From NCBI GenBank assembly GCA_963836265.1, contig CAWIIO010000004.1, positions 186,001 to 250,000 on the forward strand: 64,000 nucleotides of DNA, in the 5' to 3' direction. A program made the translations under genes and the position numbers. The DNA comes from CAIWHR01 sp963836265 (lineage in GTDB: Bacteria; Pseudomonadota; Gammaproteobacteria; Burkholderiales; Casimicrobiaceae). Under the pieces are notes generated by a model. It was not told where the DNA came from. It ran no database searches and saw only the letters and a program-made list of their open reading frames with translations. The number at the start of each line of letters is the position of its first letter. The stretch's first letter is position 1. Below are positions 17,937-27,600 of the stretch, one piece after another.

Positions 17937-18329
17937 TCAGGAGCAGGTGGGAGACGTGGTGCCGCTGCCGGGCACCGCGGACTTTTCACCCGATTTGCCG
18001 GCGGCCGCGCCTTCGGGCTTCGACTCGGACGTCGCCTCGGGCTTCGACTCGGGCTTCGACTCCGATTTCGATTCCGATTTCGATTCCGATTTCGATTCCG
18101 CGCCCGCCTCCGCTTCCGCGCCGGGTTTCTTCGGGGCGGCCTTGCCGCTGCCCTTGAAGTCGGTGGCGTACCAGCCGCTCCCCTTCAACTGGAACCCGGC
18201 CGCCGACACCCGCTTGACGAGTGCGTCCGTCTTGCAGGACGGACACGCGACGAGTGGCGCGTCAGAAAGCTTCTGCAGCGCCTCCAGTTCGTGGCCGCAG
18301 GACGAGCAACGGTATTCATAGATCGGCAT
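17937..18329 (-). CDS. FmdB-family zinc-ribbon protein with Ser-Glu-Lys repeat tail
   Basis: The 130-residue protein opens with MPIYEYRCSSCGHE and VACPSCKT: two CxxC pairs of the FmdB/CxxC_CXXC_SSSS zinc ribbon (PF09723 type), then the usual GSGWYATDFKGSG. The C-terminal 60 residues are a low-complexity chain of SESK/KPESKPE repeats ending PTCS. FmdB-like proteins are small putative regulators of unproven role. The repeat tail is unusual in length and comes from a 12-bp DNA repeat. It is the first gene of the aspS unit. Confidence 0.88.
   Translation of the reverse strand: MPIYEYRCSSCGHELEALQKLSDAPLVACPSCKTDALVKRVSAAGFQLKGSGWYATDFKGSGKAAPKKPGAEAEAGAESKSESKSESKSESKPESKPEATSESKPEGAAAGKSGEKSAVPGSGTTSPTCS
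18046..18100. repeat. Short tandem repeat encoding the FmdB tail
   Basis: The 12-nt unit TTCGATTCCGAT is repeated with minor changes and encodes Glu-Ser-Lys-Ser on the minus strand. Copy number is likely to vary by slippage in steps of four residues, without frameshift. Confidence 0.8.
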
Positions 18330-18382
18330 GGGACCCTCGCCAACTGGCTTCAAGGCAAAAGCACTTGATTAAAAAAGGAATA

Positions 18383-18388
18383 ATTATA
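18383..18388 (-). promoter_or_regulatory. Possible -10 element for fmdB
   Basis: A perfect TATAAT on the minus strand lies 54 bp upstream of the fmdB ATG in an AT-rich island (18367-18390). No convincing -35 is present at 16-18 bp, so this is tentative. Confidence 0.35.
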
Positions 18389-18528
18389 ACCCATCGGCGG
18401 CCGGCCGGGATGACTGTCGGTGCGAACCCGATTCAGGACACGAGATGGGAGCGGCGCACGCCAAGGTAAAGGGGCGAAACTGCATTATGCTTGTGTGAAA
18501 CGACGCAGCAGCGGGGAGGCGTTCGCCG

Positions 18529-18951
18529 ATGAGCGGCTATTGGACTTGGTGGATCGTGGCAGCGCTGCTGATCGGCGCCGAGCTCGTCACCGGAACGTTC
18601 TATCTGCTGGCGATAGGCATCGCGGTCGCGTTGGGCGGCGTCGCGGCCTGGCTCGGCGCCGGGGAGCCCGTGCAGTTCACGGTAGCCGGCACGCTGGGCG
18701 TCGTGCTGACGATCGTCGCGCATCGGTGGCGTCTCGCGCGCGCGACTCCGCCGCAACAACCGTCTCTCGACGTCGGGCAGGCGGTGCGGGTGACGACCTG
18801 GAATCCCGACGGCAGCGCGCGTGTCGCCTATCGCGGCTCGGATTGGAACGCCGAGCTCGCCGCTCCCGATGTGCCGCGCGGCGAAACGATGTACATCGTC
18901 GCGATGCGCGGCTCCGTGCTCGTGCTGTCCGATCGGAAGCCGGCAGCGTGA
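18529..18951 (+). CDS. NfeD family membrane protein
   Basis: The 140-residue protein has two to three N-terminal membrane helices (WWIVAALLIGAELV, LLAIGIAVALGGVAAWL, FTVAGTLGVVLTIVAH). A C-terminal OB-fold follows (VGQAVRVTTWNPDGSARVAYRGSDWNAEL) with the WNPDG...YRGxxW pattern of NfeD. NfeD proteins are encoded beside SPFH/stomatin genes and act in the same membrane complex. The SPFH gene begins 97 bp downstream. GGGGAGG precedes the ATG. Confidence 0.88.
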   Translation: MSGYWTWWIVAALLIGAELVTGTFYLLAIGIAVALGGVAAWLGAGEPVQFTVAGTLGVVLTIVAHRWRLARATPPQQPSLDVGQAVRVTTWNPDGSARVAYRGSDWNAELAAPDVPRGETMYIVAMRGSVLVLSDRKPAA

Positions 18952-19048
18952 GCGAGCCCGGGCTGTCGCGACGGCCACGGCCCGAAGCGCTGGCGGCACC
19001 CGGCTCCGGGGCCGGTGAATGAACGTAACGCAACTGGAGGCCTTCACC

Positions 19049-19972
19049 ATGTGGCTCGGCTCGTCGCTGTTCACCGTCGCGCTTTTTGTCGTCGCGCTCA
19101 TCGTCATCGCCAAGGCGATCCGCGTCGTGCCGCAGCAGCACGCGCTGGTGATCGAGCGGCTCGGGCGCTTCTACACCGTGCTGCAGCCGGGGCTCAATTT
19201 CGTGATTCCATTCGTCGATCGCGTCGCGTACCGGCACGACCTGCGCGAGATCCCCTTCGACGTCCCGAGCCAGATCTGCATCACCAAGGACAACACGCAA
19301 CTGCAGGTCGACGGCATCCTCTATTTCCAGGTTACCGATCCGAGGCTCGCGTCGTACGGGTCGAGCAACTTCCAGGTCGCGATCACCCAGCTCGCGCAGA
19401 CGACGCTGCGCAGCGTGATCGGGCGCATGGAGCTCGACCGCACGTTCGAGGAGCGCGAGCACATCAACGGCCTCGTGGTGGCAGCGCTCGATCAGGCGGC
19501 GGCGAACTGGGGCGTAAAGGTCCTGCGCTACGAGATCAAGGACCTGACTCCGCCGAAGGAAATCCTGCACGCGATGCAGGCGCAGATCACGGCCGAGCGC
19601 GAGAAGCGCGCCGTGATCGCGACTTCCGAAGGGAAGCAGCAGGAGCAGATCAACCTCGCCAACGGCGCGCGCGCCGCGGCCATCGCCAAGTCCGAAGGCG
19701 AAAAGCAGGCCGAGATCAACCAGGCGCAGGGTCACGCCGCGGCGCTGCTTGCGATCGCCGAGGCGAATGCGAAGGCGATCCGGCAGGTGGCGGAGGCGAT
19801 CGAATCGCCCGGCGGCCTGCAGGCGGTGAACCTCAAAGTCGCGGAGCAGTACGTGGGGGCGTTCGGCAACCTCGCGAAGACCAACAACACGGTGATCCTG
19901 CCTGCGAACCTCGGCGATCTGGCGGGCCTGATCACGACGGCGATGACGGTGTTCAAGGCCCAAGGCAAATAG
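19049..19972 (+). CDS. SPFH/Band 7 (stomatin, QmcA-like) membrane protein
   Basis: The protein has 307 residues: one N-terminal transmembrane helix, then VPQQHALVIERLGRFYTVLQPGLNFVIPF, split across the start of the Band 7 domain, then IPSQ-like DVPSQICITKDN and a long Glu/Ala/Gln coiled coil (AEREKRAVIATSEGKQQEQ). It resembles E. coli QmcA and paraslipins, which form ring-like membrane scaffolds linked to protein quality control. I chose the ATG at 19049 because CTGGAGG lies 8 nt upstream; the in-frame ATG at 19019 would add ten residues without a clear ribosome-binding site. Partner of the preceding nfeD. Confidence 0.9.
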   Translation: MWLGSSLFTVALFVVALIVIAKAIRVVPQQHALVIERLGRFYTVLQPGLNFVIPFVDRVAYRHDLREIPFDVPSQICITKDNTQLQVDGILYFQVTDPRLASYGSSNFQVAITQLAQTTLRSVIGRMELDRTFEEREHINGLVVAALDQAAANWGVKVLRYEIKDLTPPKEILHAMQAQITAEREKRAVIATSEGKQQEQINLANGARAAAIAKSEGEKQAEINQAQGHAAALLAIAEANAKAIRQVAEAIESPGGLQAVNLKVAEQYVGAFGNLAKTNNTVILPANLGDLAGLITTAMTVFKAQGK

Positions 19973-19985
19973 GAGATTCCAGGCA

Positions 19986-20753
19986 ATGCGCTTCGAGAAG
20001 AGCACGTTCATCGTTACCGGCGGCGCGTCGGGACTCGGCGGCGCGACTGCGCGCATGGTGGTCGAGGCGGGCGGCAATGTGGTCATCGCCGATGTCAAGG
20101 ACGCCGAAGGGCGGGCACTGGCGACGGAGCTTGGCGCGAATGGCAGATTCATTCGCACTGACGTCACCGCCGAGGCGAGCGCGCAGGGTGCGGTCGCGGC
20201 CGCACTCGCCGCGTTCGGCACCGTCCACGGACTCGTCAACTGCGCGGGAATCGTCTACGGCGAGAAGACCATCGGCAAGGAGGGCGCGCATTCGCTCGCG
20301 GGCTTCGTGCGCACGGTCAACATCAACCTGGTGGGCACGTTCAATATGATCCGGCTCGCGGCCGAGGCGATGGCGAAGAACGCGCCGAACGACGAGGGCG
20401 AGCGCGGCGTCATCGTCAATACGGCGTCGGTCGCCGCATTCGACGGGCAGATCGGGCAGGCCGCCTACAGCGCGTCGAAGGCCGGAGTCGCCGGAATGAC
20501 GCTGCCGATCGCGCGCGATCTTTCGCGCAACGGGATTCGCGTGATGACGATCGCGCCAGGGCTCTTCCAGACGCCGATGGTCGGCCAGATTCCGCCCGAG
20601 ATCGCGGAATCGCTCGGCAAGATGGTGCCCTTCCCGCCGCGGCTCGGGCGGCCCGAGGAGTTCGCGTCGCTGGTGGCCGAGATCGTGCGCAACGTGATGC
20701 TGAACGGGGAAGTGATCCGTCTCGATGGCGCGATCCGGATGGCGCCGAAGTGA
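19986..20753 (+). CDS. Short-chain dehydrogenase/reductase (3-hydroxyacyl-CoA dehydrogenase type 2-like)
   Basis: The 255-residue protein has the classical SDR layout: TGGASGLGGA cofactor loop (about 12-21), acidic ADVKDAEG after beta-2 (NAD preference), NCAGI, and the Ser-Tyr-Lys triad (TASVAAF, YSASK). The sequence around GERGVIVNTASVAAFDGQIGQ and PGLFQTPM matches the HSD17B10-like group, which oxidises short 3-hydroxyacyl-CoAs. An AGGAGA site precedes the ATG 13 bp after the SPFH gene, so the two may be co-transcribed. The exact substrate is inference. Confidence 0.85.
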   Translation: MRFEKSTFIVTGGASGLGGATARMVVEAGGNVVIADVKDAEGRALATELGANGRFIRTDVTAEASAQGAVAAALAAFGTVHGLVNCAGIVYGEKTIGKEGAHSLAGFVRTVNINLVGTFNMIRLAAEAMAKNAPNDEGERGVIVNTASVAAFDGQIGQAAYSASKAGVAGMTLPIARDLSRNGIRVMTIAPGLFQTPMVGQIPPEIAESLGKMVPFPPRLGRPEEFASLVAEIVRNVMLNGEVIRLDGAIRMAPK

Positions 20754-20759
20754 GGCGTC

Positions 20760-21413
20760 TCAATCGCGCCGTATCAGCGCGAACGCGGAGGCGATCATCG
20801 CGATGAAGAACACGAACGTCCACGAGGGAATCGCAAGCCCCAGGAAGAGCCAGCCCTGCTCGGCGCATTCGCCGCTGCCTTTGAGCACGCGGCCGATGAC
20901 CTCGGTCAGCGGCAGCGTCTCCAGCATGTAGTTGAGCCCCATTCCGCACGCGGCCACCGTTCCCTTGGGCTGTGCCTGGATCCAGACGTGCCACGCGGCG
21001 AGCGCCGCGCCGATCCCGGAGATGATCAGCGTCAGGAGCGCATAGGCCGCGGCGCCCCTGCGACCCGGATTGTGGATGGCGGCGACCAGGAACACGACGC
21101 CGGTGGAAATGACGGCGATCCGCTGGAACACGCACAGCGGGCAGGGGTCGAGCTCGAGCCCGTACTGCAGCCACAGCGCCCAGCCCATCAGGCCGGCGCA
21201 GACGAGAAAGCCGAGCAGATAGGCGGGCCGGCGCGGGGGCAGCAGGATGAGCGCCAGCGAGACGGCTCCGATCGTCCACACCAGCATCCGGTACACGGTC
21301 TGCGCGAACGACGGGTTGGCCCCGAGCGCTTGGAGCAGCGCTTCCTGGCCGATTAGCGCGACGGCGAGCAGGAGCCCGGCCAGCGGCCAGGGGACGCTGG
21401 CATAGCGCATCAT
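20760..21413 (-). CDS. dsbB: Disulfide bond formation protein B (DsbB) with extra N-terminal helices
   Basis: The 217-residue inner-membrane protein has the DsbB redox motif CPLC (residues 91-94) after WLQYGLELDP, and a second periplasmic Cys pair (AACGMG and GECAEQ). It would reoxidise DsbA and pass electrons to quinone. DsbB is usually about 165-175 residues with four helices; here about 58 residues holding two more predicted helices precede the domain. An internal Met43 would still leave an extra helix, so at least part of the extension seems real. It follows metY by 22 bp. Confidence 0.85.
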   Translation of the reverse strand: MMRYASVPWPLAGLLLAVALIGQEALLQALGANPSFAQTVYRMLVWTIGAVSLALILLPPRRPAYLLGFLVCAGLMGWALWLQYGLELDPCPLCVFQRIAVISTGVVFLVAAIHNPGRRGAAAYALLTLIISGIGAALAAWHVWIQAQPKGTVAACGMGLNYMLETLPLTEVIGRVLKGSGECAEQGWLFLGLAIPSWTFVFFIAMIASAFALIRRD

Positions 21414-21435
21414 GACGAGAGTTCCTGGTCGGCTA

Positions 21436-22719
21436 TCATTGCGATTGTTCCAGCGCCTGGTCGATGTCCCACAGGACGTCGTCGAGCGTTTCGAGGCCGA
21501 TCGAGAGCCGGATCATCTCGGGCGTGACCCCGGCGGCGCGCTGCTCGTCTTCGGACAGTTGCCGGTGCGTCGTCGACGCCGGATGGATGACGAGCGTCTT
21601 GGCGTCGCCGACGTTCGCAAGATGCGACAGGAATTGCACCGCTTCGATGAATTTTTCGCCCGCCTTCGCGCCGCCCTTGACGCCGAAGGTGAGAATGCCC
21701 CCCGCGCCGCGCGAGAGGTACCGGCGCGAGAGCGCCTCGTAGCGGTTGCCTTCGAGCAACGGGTAGTTGACCCACTCGACCGCCGGATGCGCCGCGAGGT
21801 GCCGAGCGACCGCGAGCGCGGACTCGCAGTGCCGCGGCATGCGCACGTGCAGCGTCTCGATCCCCTGCAGCAGCAGGAACGCGGAGAGCGGCGAGAGCGT
21901 CGGGCCGAGCGTGCGCATCGTTTCCATCCGCGCCTTCATCGTAAAGCCGAAGTCGCCGAAGGTCTCGTAGAAGCGCACGCCGTGATACCCGCGCGAGGGC
22001 TCGGTCATCTGCGGAAAGTTGCCGTTGTCCCACGGAAATTTTCCCGACTCGACGACGATGCCGCCCATCGTCGTGCCGTGGCCGCCCAGATACTTGGTGA
22101 CCGAATGGACGACGATGTCGGCCCCGTGCTCGAAGGGGCGGCACAGGTACGGAGAAGCGAGCGTGTTGTCGATCACGAGCGGAATCCCGGCGCCGTGCGC
22201 AACCCCGGCGAGCCCGGCGATGTCGCAGACATTGAGCTGCGGATTGCCGATGGTTTCCGCGTAGACCGCCTTGGTGTTCGGCTTGAGCGCGGCCCTGAAC
22301 GCGGCGGGATCGTCGGCATCCACGAACGTCGCCTCGATGCCGAACTGCGGAAACGTCACCGCGAGCTGCGAATACGTGCCGCCGTAGAGCGTGCGCGCGG
22401 CGACGATGTGATCGCCGTGGCGGGCGAGCGTCAGGAGCGCGACCGTTTGCGCCGCCATCCCGGTGGCAGCGGCGAGCGCGGCGCGACCGCCCTCGAGCGC
22501 GGCGACGCGCTCCTCCAGGGCGGCAACGCTCGGATTGCTGATCCGCGAATAGACGTTGCCGAACGTCTGCAGGTTGAAAAGCGACGCGGCGTGATCGGCG
22601 GAATCGAATACGAACGACGTCGTCTGGTAGATTGGCGGCGCGCGCGCGCCCGTGGCCGCGTCGGGAATCTGTCCGGCGTGCAGGCACAACGTTTCGAAGC
22701 CGAACTTGCGATCAGCCAT
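21436..22719 (-). CDS. metY: O-acetylhomoserine aminocarboxypropyltransferase / sulfhydrylase
   Basis: The 427-residue protein is a Cys/Met-metabolism PLP enzyme: GFETLCLHAGQ at the start, YSRISNPS and ATGMAAQ for cofactor phosphate contacts, IDNTLASPYLCRP, and the PLP-lysine motif HSVTKYLGGHG (about residue 209). The length, the GGIVVESGKFPW segment and the C-terminal RLSIGLE favour MetY-type O-acetylhomoserine sulfhydrylase over MetB/MetC. It makes homocysteine from O-acetylhomoserine and sulfide. Upstream is a CoA-binding gene 15 bp away. Confidence 0.9.
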   Translation of the reverse strand: MADRKFGFETLCLHAGQIPDAATGARAPPIYQTTSFVFDSADHAASLFNLQTFGNVYSRISNPSVAALEERVAALEGGRAALAAATGMAAQTVALLTLARHGDHIVAARTLYGGTYSQLAVTFPQFGIEATFVDADDPAAFRAALKPNTKAVYAETIGNPQLNVCDIAGLAGVAHGAGIPLVIDNTLASPYLCRPFEHGADIVVHSVTKYLGGHGTTMGGIVVESGKFPWDNGNFPQMTEPSRGYHGVRFYETFGDFGFTMKARMETMRTLGPTLSPLSAFLLLQGIETLHVRMPRHCESALAVARHLAAHPAVEWVNYPLLEGNRYEALSRRYLSRGAGGILTFGVKGGAKAGEKFIEAVQFLSHLANVGDAKTLVIHPASTTHRQLSEDEQRAAGVTPEMIRLSIGLETLDDVLWDIDQALEQSQ

Positions 22720-22734
22720 GGCGGCGCATTCCGG

Positions 22735-23208
22735 TCACCGCGCTGTCTGGGGGCGTTTGGCCGACACGATGCCGGTGTTCACGCCGGCCCAGCGGAGACC
22801 CCCCATGATCCGCGCGTGCTCGATCTTCACGCAGCGATCCTGCACGACGTCGAGGCCGGCGTCGTTCGCGACCGCCGCGGCTTCGGCGCTGCGGATGCCC
22901 AGTTGCATCCACAGCACCTTGGCGCCCTTCGCGACTGCCTCGCGCGCGAGCAGCGGGATTTCGGCGGGCTTGCGGAAGCAGTCGACGATGTCGATCGGTC
23001 CCGGAATCGAGGCAACGTCCGGATAGCATTTCTCGCCCAGCACTTCGGGGTAGCTCGGGTTGACCGGAACGATCCTGTAGCCGTGCTCCTGCATGTACTT
23101 GGCGGCGAAATAGCTCGGCCGATACCAGTTGCCCGACAGCCCCACGACGGCGATCGTGCGGGAAATCGCGAGGATGCGACGCAGTCCGGCGATGTCGTCG
23201 ACGATCAT
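22735..23208 (-). CDS. CoA-binding (YccU-like) Rossmann protein
   Basis: The 157-residue protein has IAVVGLSGNWYRPSYFAAKYMQEHGYRI, an N-terminal CoA_binding Rossmann fold, then VDCFRKPAEIP and KVLWMQLGIR, all typical of the small YccU family related to the N-terminal domain of succinyl-CoA synthetase alpha. It lacks the ligase catalytic domain, so it probably only binds CoA or a similar nucleotide. It likely shares a transcript with metY. Confidence 0.88.
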   Translation of the reverse strand: MIVDDIAGLRRILAISRTIAVVGLSGNWYRPSYFAAKYMQEHGYRIVPVNPSYPEVLGEKCYPDVASIPGPIDIVDCFRKPAEIPLLAREAVAKGAKVLWMQLGIRSAEAAAVANDAGLDVVQDRCVKIEHARIMGGLRWAGVNTGIVSAKRPQTAR

Positions 23209-23305
23209 TGTGTGACCCCCACGCTTGCGGCGACCGCCGCTGCGTCGTCCGCCGCGGGCCAGCCGTTCGCGCCTCGGGGCGTCCCTGTGGCGCTCGCAGC
23301 CGTGG

Positions 23306-24244
23306 TCACCGTCCGCCCGCCCCCGTGTCGACCGGAGCCTGCGGCGGTGCCGACCCGTCCGGCGCGGCGTTGTACGGGAACGATTCGTCGACCGGGCGGC
23401 CCGACGAAATCCGGTCGTTCATCCCTCGCGGCAGCGTCGGATAGTCGCCGGGTCCGAAGGTGCGGCATTCGCCAGCGAAATCGGCGTCGGTGCAGAAGAC
23501 GAAATAGCCGCCCTCGACCCGCAGCGACGAAGCGCGGTCGTTGAAACCCGTGCCGCCGAGATTGGCCATGGCCCGTTTGCCGAGGACGAACGAACGGCCG
23601 CTCATCCCTTGCCCTTCGTACAGCACGGCCCGCGGCCCGCCGCCTGCCCCCCCACGCCCACCCTGGGGGCGCATCGAGCTTACCTGGCCCGAGAGCGAGC
23701 CCAGGTTCGCGTAGCGGCCAGGACCGAATCTCCGGCAATAGCCGCCGAATTGCGAATCCCGGCACAGCTCCCAGGTGCCGTCCTGGACGATCATCGAGCG
23801 CGCCCGATCGTTGTAGCCGAGCGGTTCGAAGTTCGCGACCGGTCCGGTGACGTCGTAGGTCCGCCCGGAGAAGTTTGCGCCATCGAAAAGGACGACGCGG
23901 GCGCGGCTTGCGCCGCCTCCCAGCCGGTCGGGTAGCTCCCGCACCGACGAGACCGAATTCTCGAGCCCCATGCTGGCGAGCGACGGGTACTTGCCGGCGG
24001 CGAGCGTCACGCACCGGCCGCGGAAATAGGCGTCGCTGCAGAGCTGCCACGAGCCGCTGCGAATCACGATGGACGACGCGCGGTCGTTGAACCCGACGTC
24101 GCCGAAGTTGGCGATGGTCCGGTTCGACGAATAGCTGTGGCCGCGGAAGCCGGGGCCTTCCCACAGCGTGATCTCGGCGGCACTGGCGACTCCGCCGAGA
24201 GCGAGCGTGCAGAGCAGCAGGAGCCTTGCCGGCGACGTCTTCAT
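23306..24244 (-). CDS. Secreted triple beta/gamma-crystallin domain protein
   Basis: The 312-residue protein has a signal peptide (LLLLCTLALGGVASA) and three beta/gamma-crystallin domains, each of two Greek-key motifs. Domain 1 spans about 24-108, domain 2 about 115-190 and domain 3 about 205-290. The Ca2+-binding pattern (N/D)(N/D)xx(S/T)S occurs as NDRASS in domains 1 and 3 and NDRISS near the end; domain 2 has NDRARS, which breaks it. Four Cys per domain-pair edge (LCSDAYFRGRC) suggest disulfides. The tail is Pro/Gly-rich. Role unknown; a periplasmic Ca2+-binding or structural role is inferred. The island carries a relative at 41722. Confidence 0.88.
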   Translation of the reverse strand: MKTSPARLLLLCTLALGGVASAAEITLWEGPGFRGHSYSSNRTIANFGDVGFNDRASSIVIRSGSWQLCSDAYFRGRCVTLAAGKYPSLASMGLENSVSSVRELPDRLGGGASRARVVLFDGANFSGRTYDVTGPVANFEPLGYNDRARSMIVQDGTWELCRDSQFGGYCRRFGPGRYANLGSLSGQVSSMRPQGGRGGAGGGPRAVLYEGQGMSGRSFVLGKRAMANLGGTGFNDRASSLRVEGGYFVFCTDADFAGECRTFGPGDYPTLPRGMNDRISSGRPVDESFPYNAAPDGSAPPQAPVDTGAGGR

Positions 24245-24681
24245 CAGGGATTCCTTGGCGGGTCCGCACGCGGCGGTGCTTGCGGCAGGGACCGCGGAGA
24301 GTTTAGCCCATTCCGGACCCGCGCCCGACCCGTGCCAGCGGGGCGCCCCGAGGCGTCGCGAAAGGGCTCGGGCGCGAGCCCCGGCCCTTTGCGGCGAGGC
24401 CCCCCGCGAACCGGGACGCTCCGGGGTACCATGCGAGGGGCTCGCGCGGGCCCAGGGGCGCCGCGCGATCTCGACATCGGGGGCGAAAGCGGATCGCGGT
24501 CCGCGGACCCGGCCTCTCGCGGGAGACCCTCGGTGAATCAGGCCCGATCCTTGCTTGTCGATTACAGAATGAGCGCACCCTGCGCGCGGCGTGACGGAAG
24601 CTGGCTCCGGAGCATGACCCCGGGGCCTCGTCGCGGCCGCGCGTCGCCGCCGCGCACGAAGCCCCCCACCCGGTCATCGTC
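24245..24681. other. GC-rich intergenic region without a recognisable gene
   Basis: This 437-bp region separates the divergent crystallin and PAS-GGDEF-EAL genes. It is extremely GC-rich at 24,300-24,530. Frames in it give only Arg/Pro-rich text. I found no convincing promoter, hairpin or riboswitch. Confidence 0.6.
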
Positions 24682-27600
24682 ATGGCCCTGCCCCGGTCGC
24701 TGAACAGGCTCGAGCTCGCCACCGTCGCCCAAACGGTAAGCGAAGTGCTGGAGCGGGACAGCCTGACTGCGCTGTCCCAGCGCAAGCTCAACGCGCTCGG
24801 GCTGCCGATCGCCTACGTCGATCGCAATCAACGCTACCGCTTCGCCAACAAGGCGTTCCTCGAGTGGACCGCCAAGCGGCCGGACGAAGTCATCGGCCAC
24901 GAGGACATCGAGGTCGTCGGCCGCGACGTCTATCAGTTGTTCAACGCCTACATCGACGCGGCCCTCGACGGCGAGCGCACCGGTTACGAACGCCAGCTGG
25001 TCGCGCCGGGCCGCCCGGCGATCTGGATTCGCGTCGACTACTACCCCGACCGGACGCCGCAGGGCCACGTCCGCGGCTTTCTCGTCACCTATGCCGACGT
25101 CGACAACCTGAAGCGGCTGGAGATCGAGGCCGGCCAGCGCGAGCACCGGCTGCGTCTTGTCACCGACAGCGTCGGCTCGCCGATCCTCTATTTCGACCGT
25201 CAGCTGAAGCTGCGTTTTGCGAACAAGCCGTTCGGCGACTGGATTGGCGTCGCACCGGACGACCTGCTGGGGCATGCGGTGCGCGACGTGCTCGCGGGCG
25301 ACGCCTTCGCCGAAATGCAGGGCTACATCGAGCGCGCGTTTGCCGGCGCGACGGTCTCCTACGAGCGGCGCGAACGCAGGGTGAGCGGCGAGTTGCGCTG
25401 GGTTCGGATCACGCTGTTCCCGGACCGCGAGCTCGGAGGCCGCATCGGCGGCGCGTTCGCGGTGATGACCGACATCGACGACGATGTCCGAATCCGCGAC
25501 GCGCTCAAGTCCCAGGAAGTCCAGCTCCGCCTGTTCGCGGACAACATCCCGGGGCCGATCGCCTACCTCGATCGTTCGCTCAAATACACGTTCGTGAATC
25601 AGGCGTTCGCGAACTGGGTGTCCCGACCGCAGGACGAGATCTACGGCAAGTCACCGTCGGAAGTGCTGGCCTCCGAAGTGTCGTCGTTCCTGCGGCCGAT
25701 CCTCAAGCGAGGGCAGGCGGGCGAGCACGTCGACTACGAGCGTATCGGCAAGAACGCCAACGGCGAGCGGCGCTGGATGCACGGTCGCGTCGCGCCGGAC
25801 CTCGACTCTGCCGGCAAGGTGCGCGGGCTCTACTGCACCGAGTACGACATCCACGATCTCAAGGAAACCGAACGGGCGCTGGCCGCGCGAGAGGAGCAGC
25901 TGCGCCTGTTCACCGACAACATCCCGGAGCCCGTCGTCTACCTCGATGGCGAGCGGCGCTATGCGTTTGTCAACGAGTCGTTCCTGCAGTTGAACGGGTT
26001 GAGTCGAAATGCCGTGATCGGCAAGACCTCCGAAGAAGTGATCGGGGCGGAAGCGGCGCGGGAGCTCGCGGCGTTCCACGACCGCGCGTTCGCGGGCGAG
26101 ACGCTCATCTACGAGCGGGCGATGTGCGACGCGAGCGGCCGGAACCGGTGGATTCGCGGCCGGATGGTGCCCGATCACCGTTTCGACGGCACGATCCAGG
26201 GCGTCTACGTCGTAGGCCACGACATCACCGACTTGAAGGAAGCGCAGGACGCCCTGGCGGCGCGCGAGTCGCAGCTGCGCGTCATCATGGACGGCGTGCC
26301 GGCGCCGGTCGCCTACATCGACCGCGACGAGCGCTGCCATTACGTCAACCGCACGTTCCTCCAGTATTTCGGGCTCACCGCCGAGCAGGTCGCGGAAGTG
26401 CGGCTGCGCGATGTCGTGGGCCACGGGATCTACCAGAGCGCGCAGGCGATGCTGACCCGCGCGCTCGAGGGCGAATCGACCGCGTTCGATCGGCTGGTCG
26501 GCGGGGCCAACGGCGTGCGCAGGTGGATGACGATCCGCGTCGTGCCGGATGCCTCGCCGTCGGGCGAGGTGCACGGTGCGTTCGTGCTGATGAACGACAT
26601 CCACGGTCTCAAGCAGGCACAGGAAGCGTTGCGCGCTTCCGAGGCCGAGCTGCGGCTCATCATGGACAACGTGCCCGCGCGCGTTGCCTATATCGATCGC
26701 GAGTACCGGTTCCGCTTTCTCAATCGCCACAACGAGGAGTGGCTGGGCGAAAACCGGAAGGACCTCACCGGACGGCGCGTAGCCGAAGTCGTCGGCGAGG
26801 CGCGCTTTGCGCAGATGCAGCCGCTCTTGAAGCGGGTGCTCAACGGTGAGGTGGTCGCGACCGAGCAAATGCTCGTGCAGCCGACGGGGGAGCCGCGCTG
26901 GGAGGCGATCCACTATGCGCCGAACCGCGACGGCGACGGCAACGTGGTCGGGATCTACGCCGTGCATACCGACGTTCACGACCAGAAGCGCAACGAGGAT
27001 GCGCTGCGGCGAGCGAACTGGATGCTCTCGTCGCACATCAGCAATACGCCCCTCGCGGTGCTCGAGTGGGATCGCGACTTCCGGCTCGTGCGCTGGTCGC
27101 CGCAAGCGCAGAACATCTTCGGCTGGGCCGCCGACGAAGTGCTCGGGATGTCGATCGACGACAACCCGCTGCTGCACGATTCCGATCGTACGGCGGTGGC
27201 CGGGCTGCTCGCCGGGCTGACGAGCGGCGAGGAGCCGCGCGCAACGGGGCTGACCCGCAACAACCGCAAGGACGGCGACACGATCTGGTGCGAGTGGTAT
27301 CACTCGGCGCTGCTCGACGACGACGGCAGGATCACCTCGATCCTGTCGTTCGTGCAGGACGTGAGCTCGCGGATCCAGGCGGAAGAGCGCCTGCAGTACA
27401 TGGCCACGCGCGACGCGCTGACCGGGCTTCCCAACCGGCTGCTGTTGCACGAGCGGCTGACGCAGGCGATCGCCCAGGCGAAGCGCGGCGGCCGCCGCGT
27501 CGGCGTGCTGTTCATCGACCTCGACCGGTTCAAGAACGTCAACGACACGCTGGGCCACCGGATCGGCGACGAGCTCTTGAAAGGCGTCACCAAGGCCCTT

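Noticed and set aside
18046..18100. Short repeats as a possible CRISPR array
   Set aside because: The 12-nt units are contiguous, lack spacers and encode the FmdB tail in frame.
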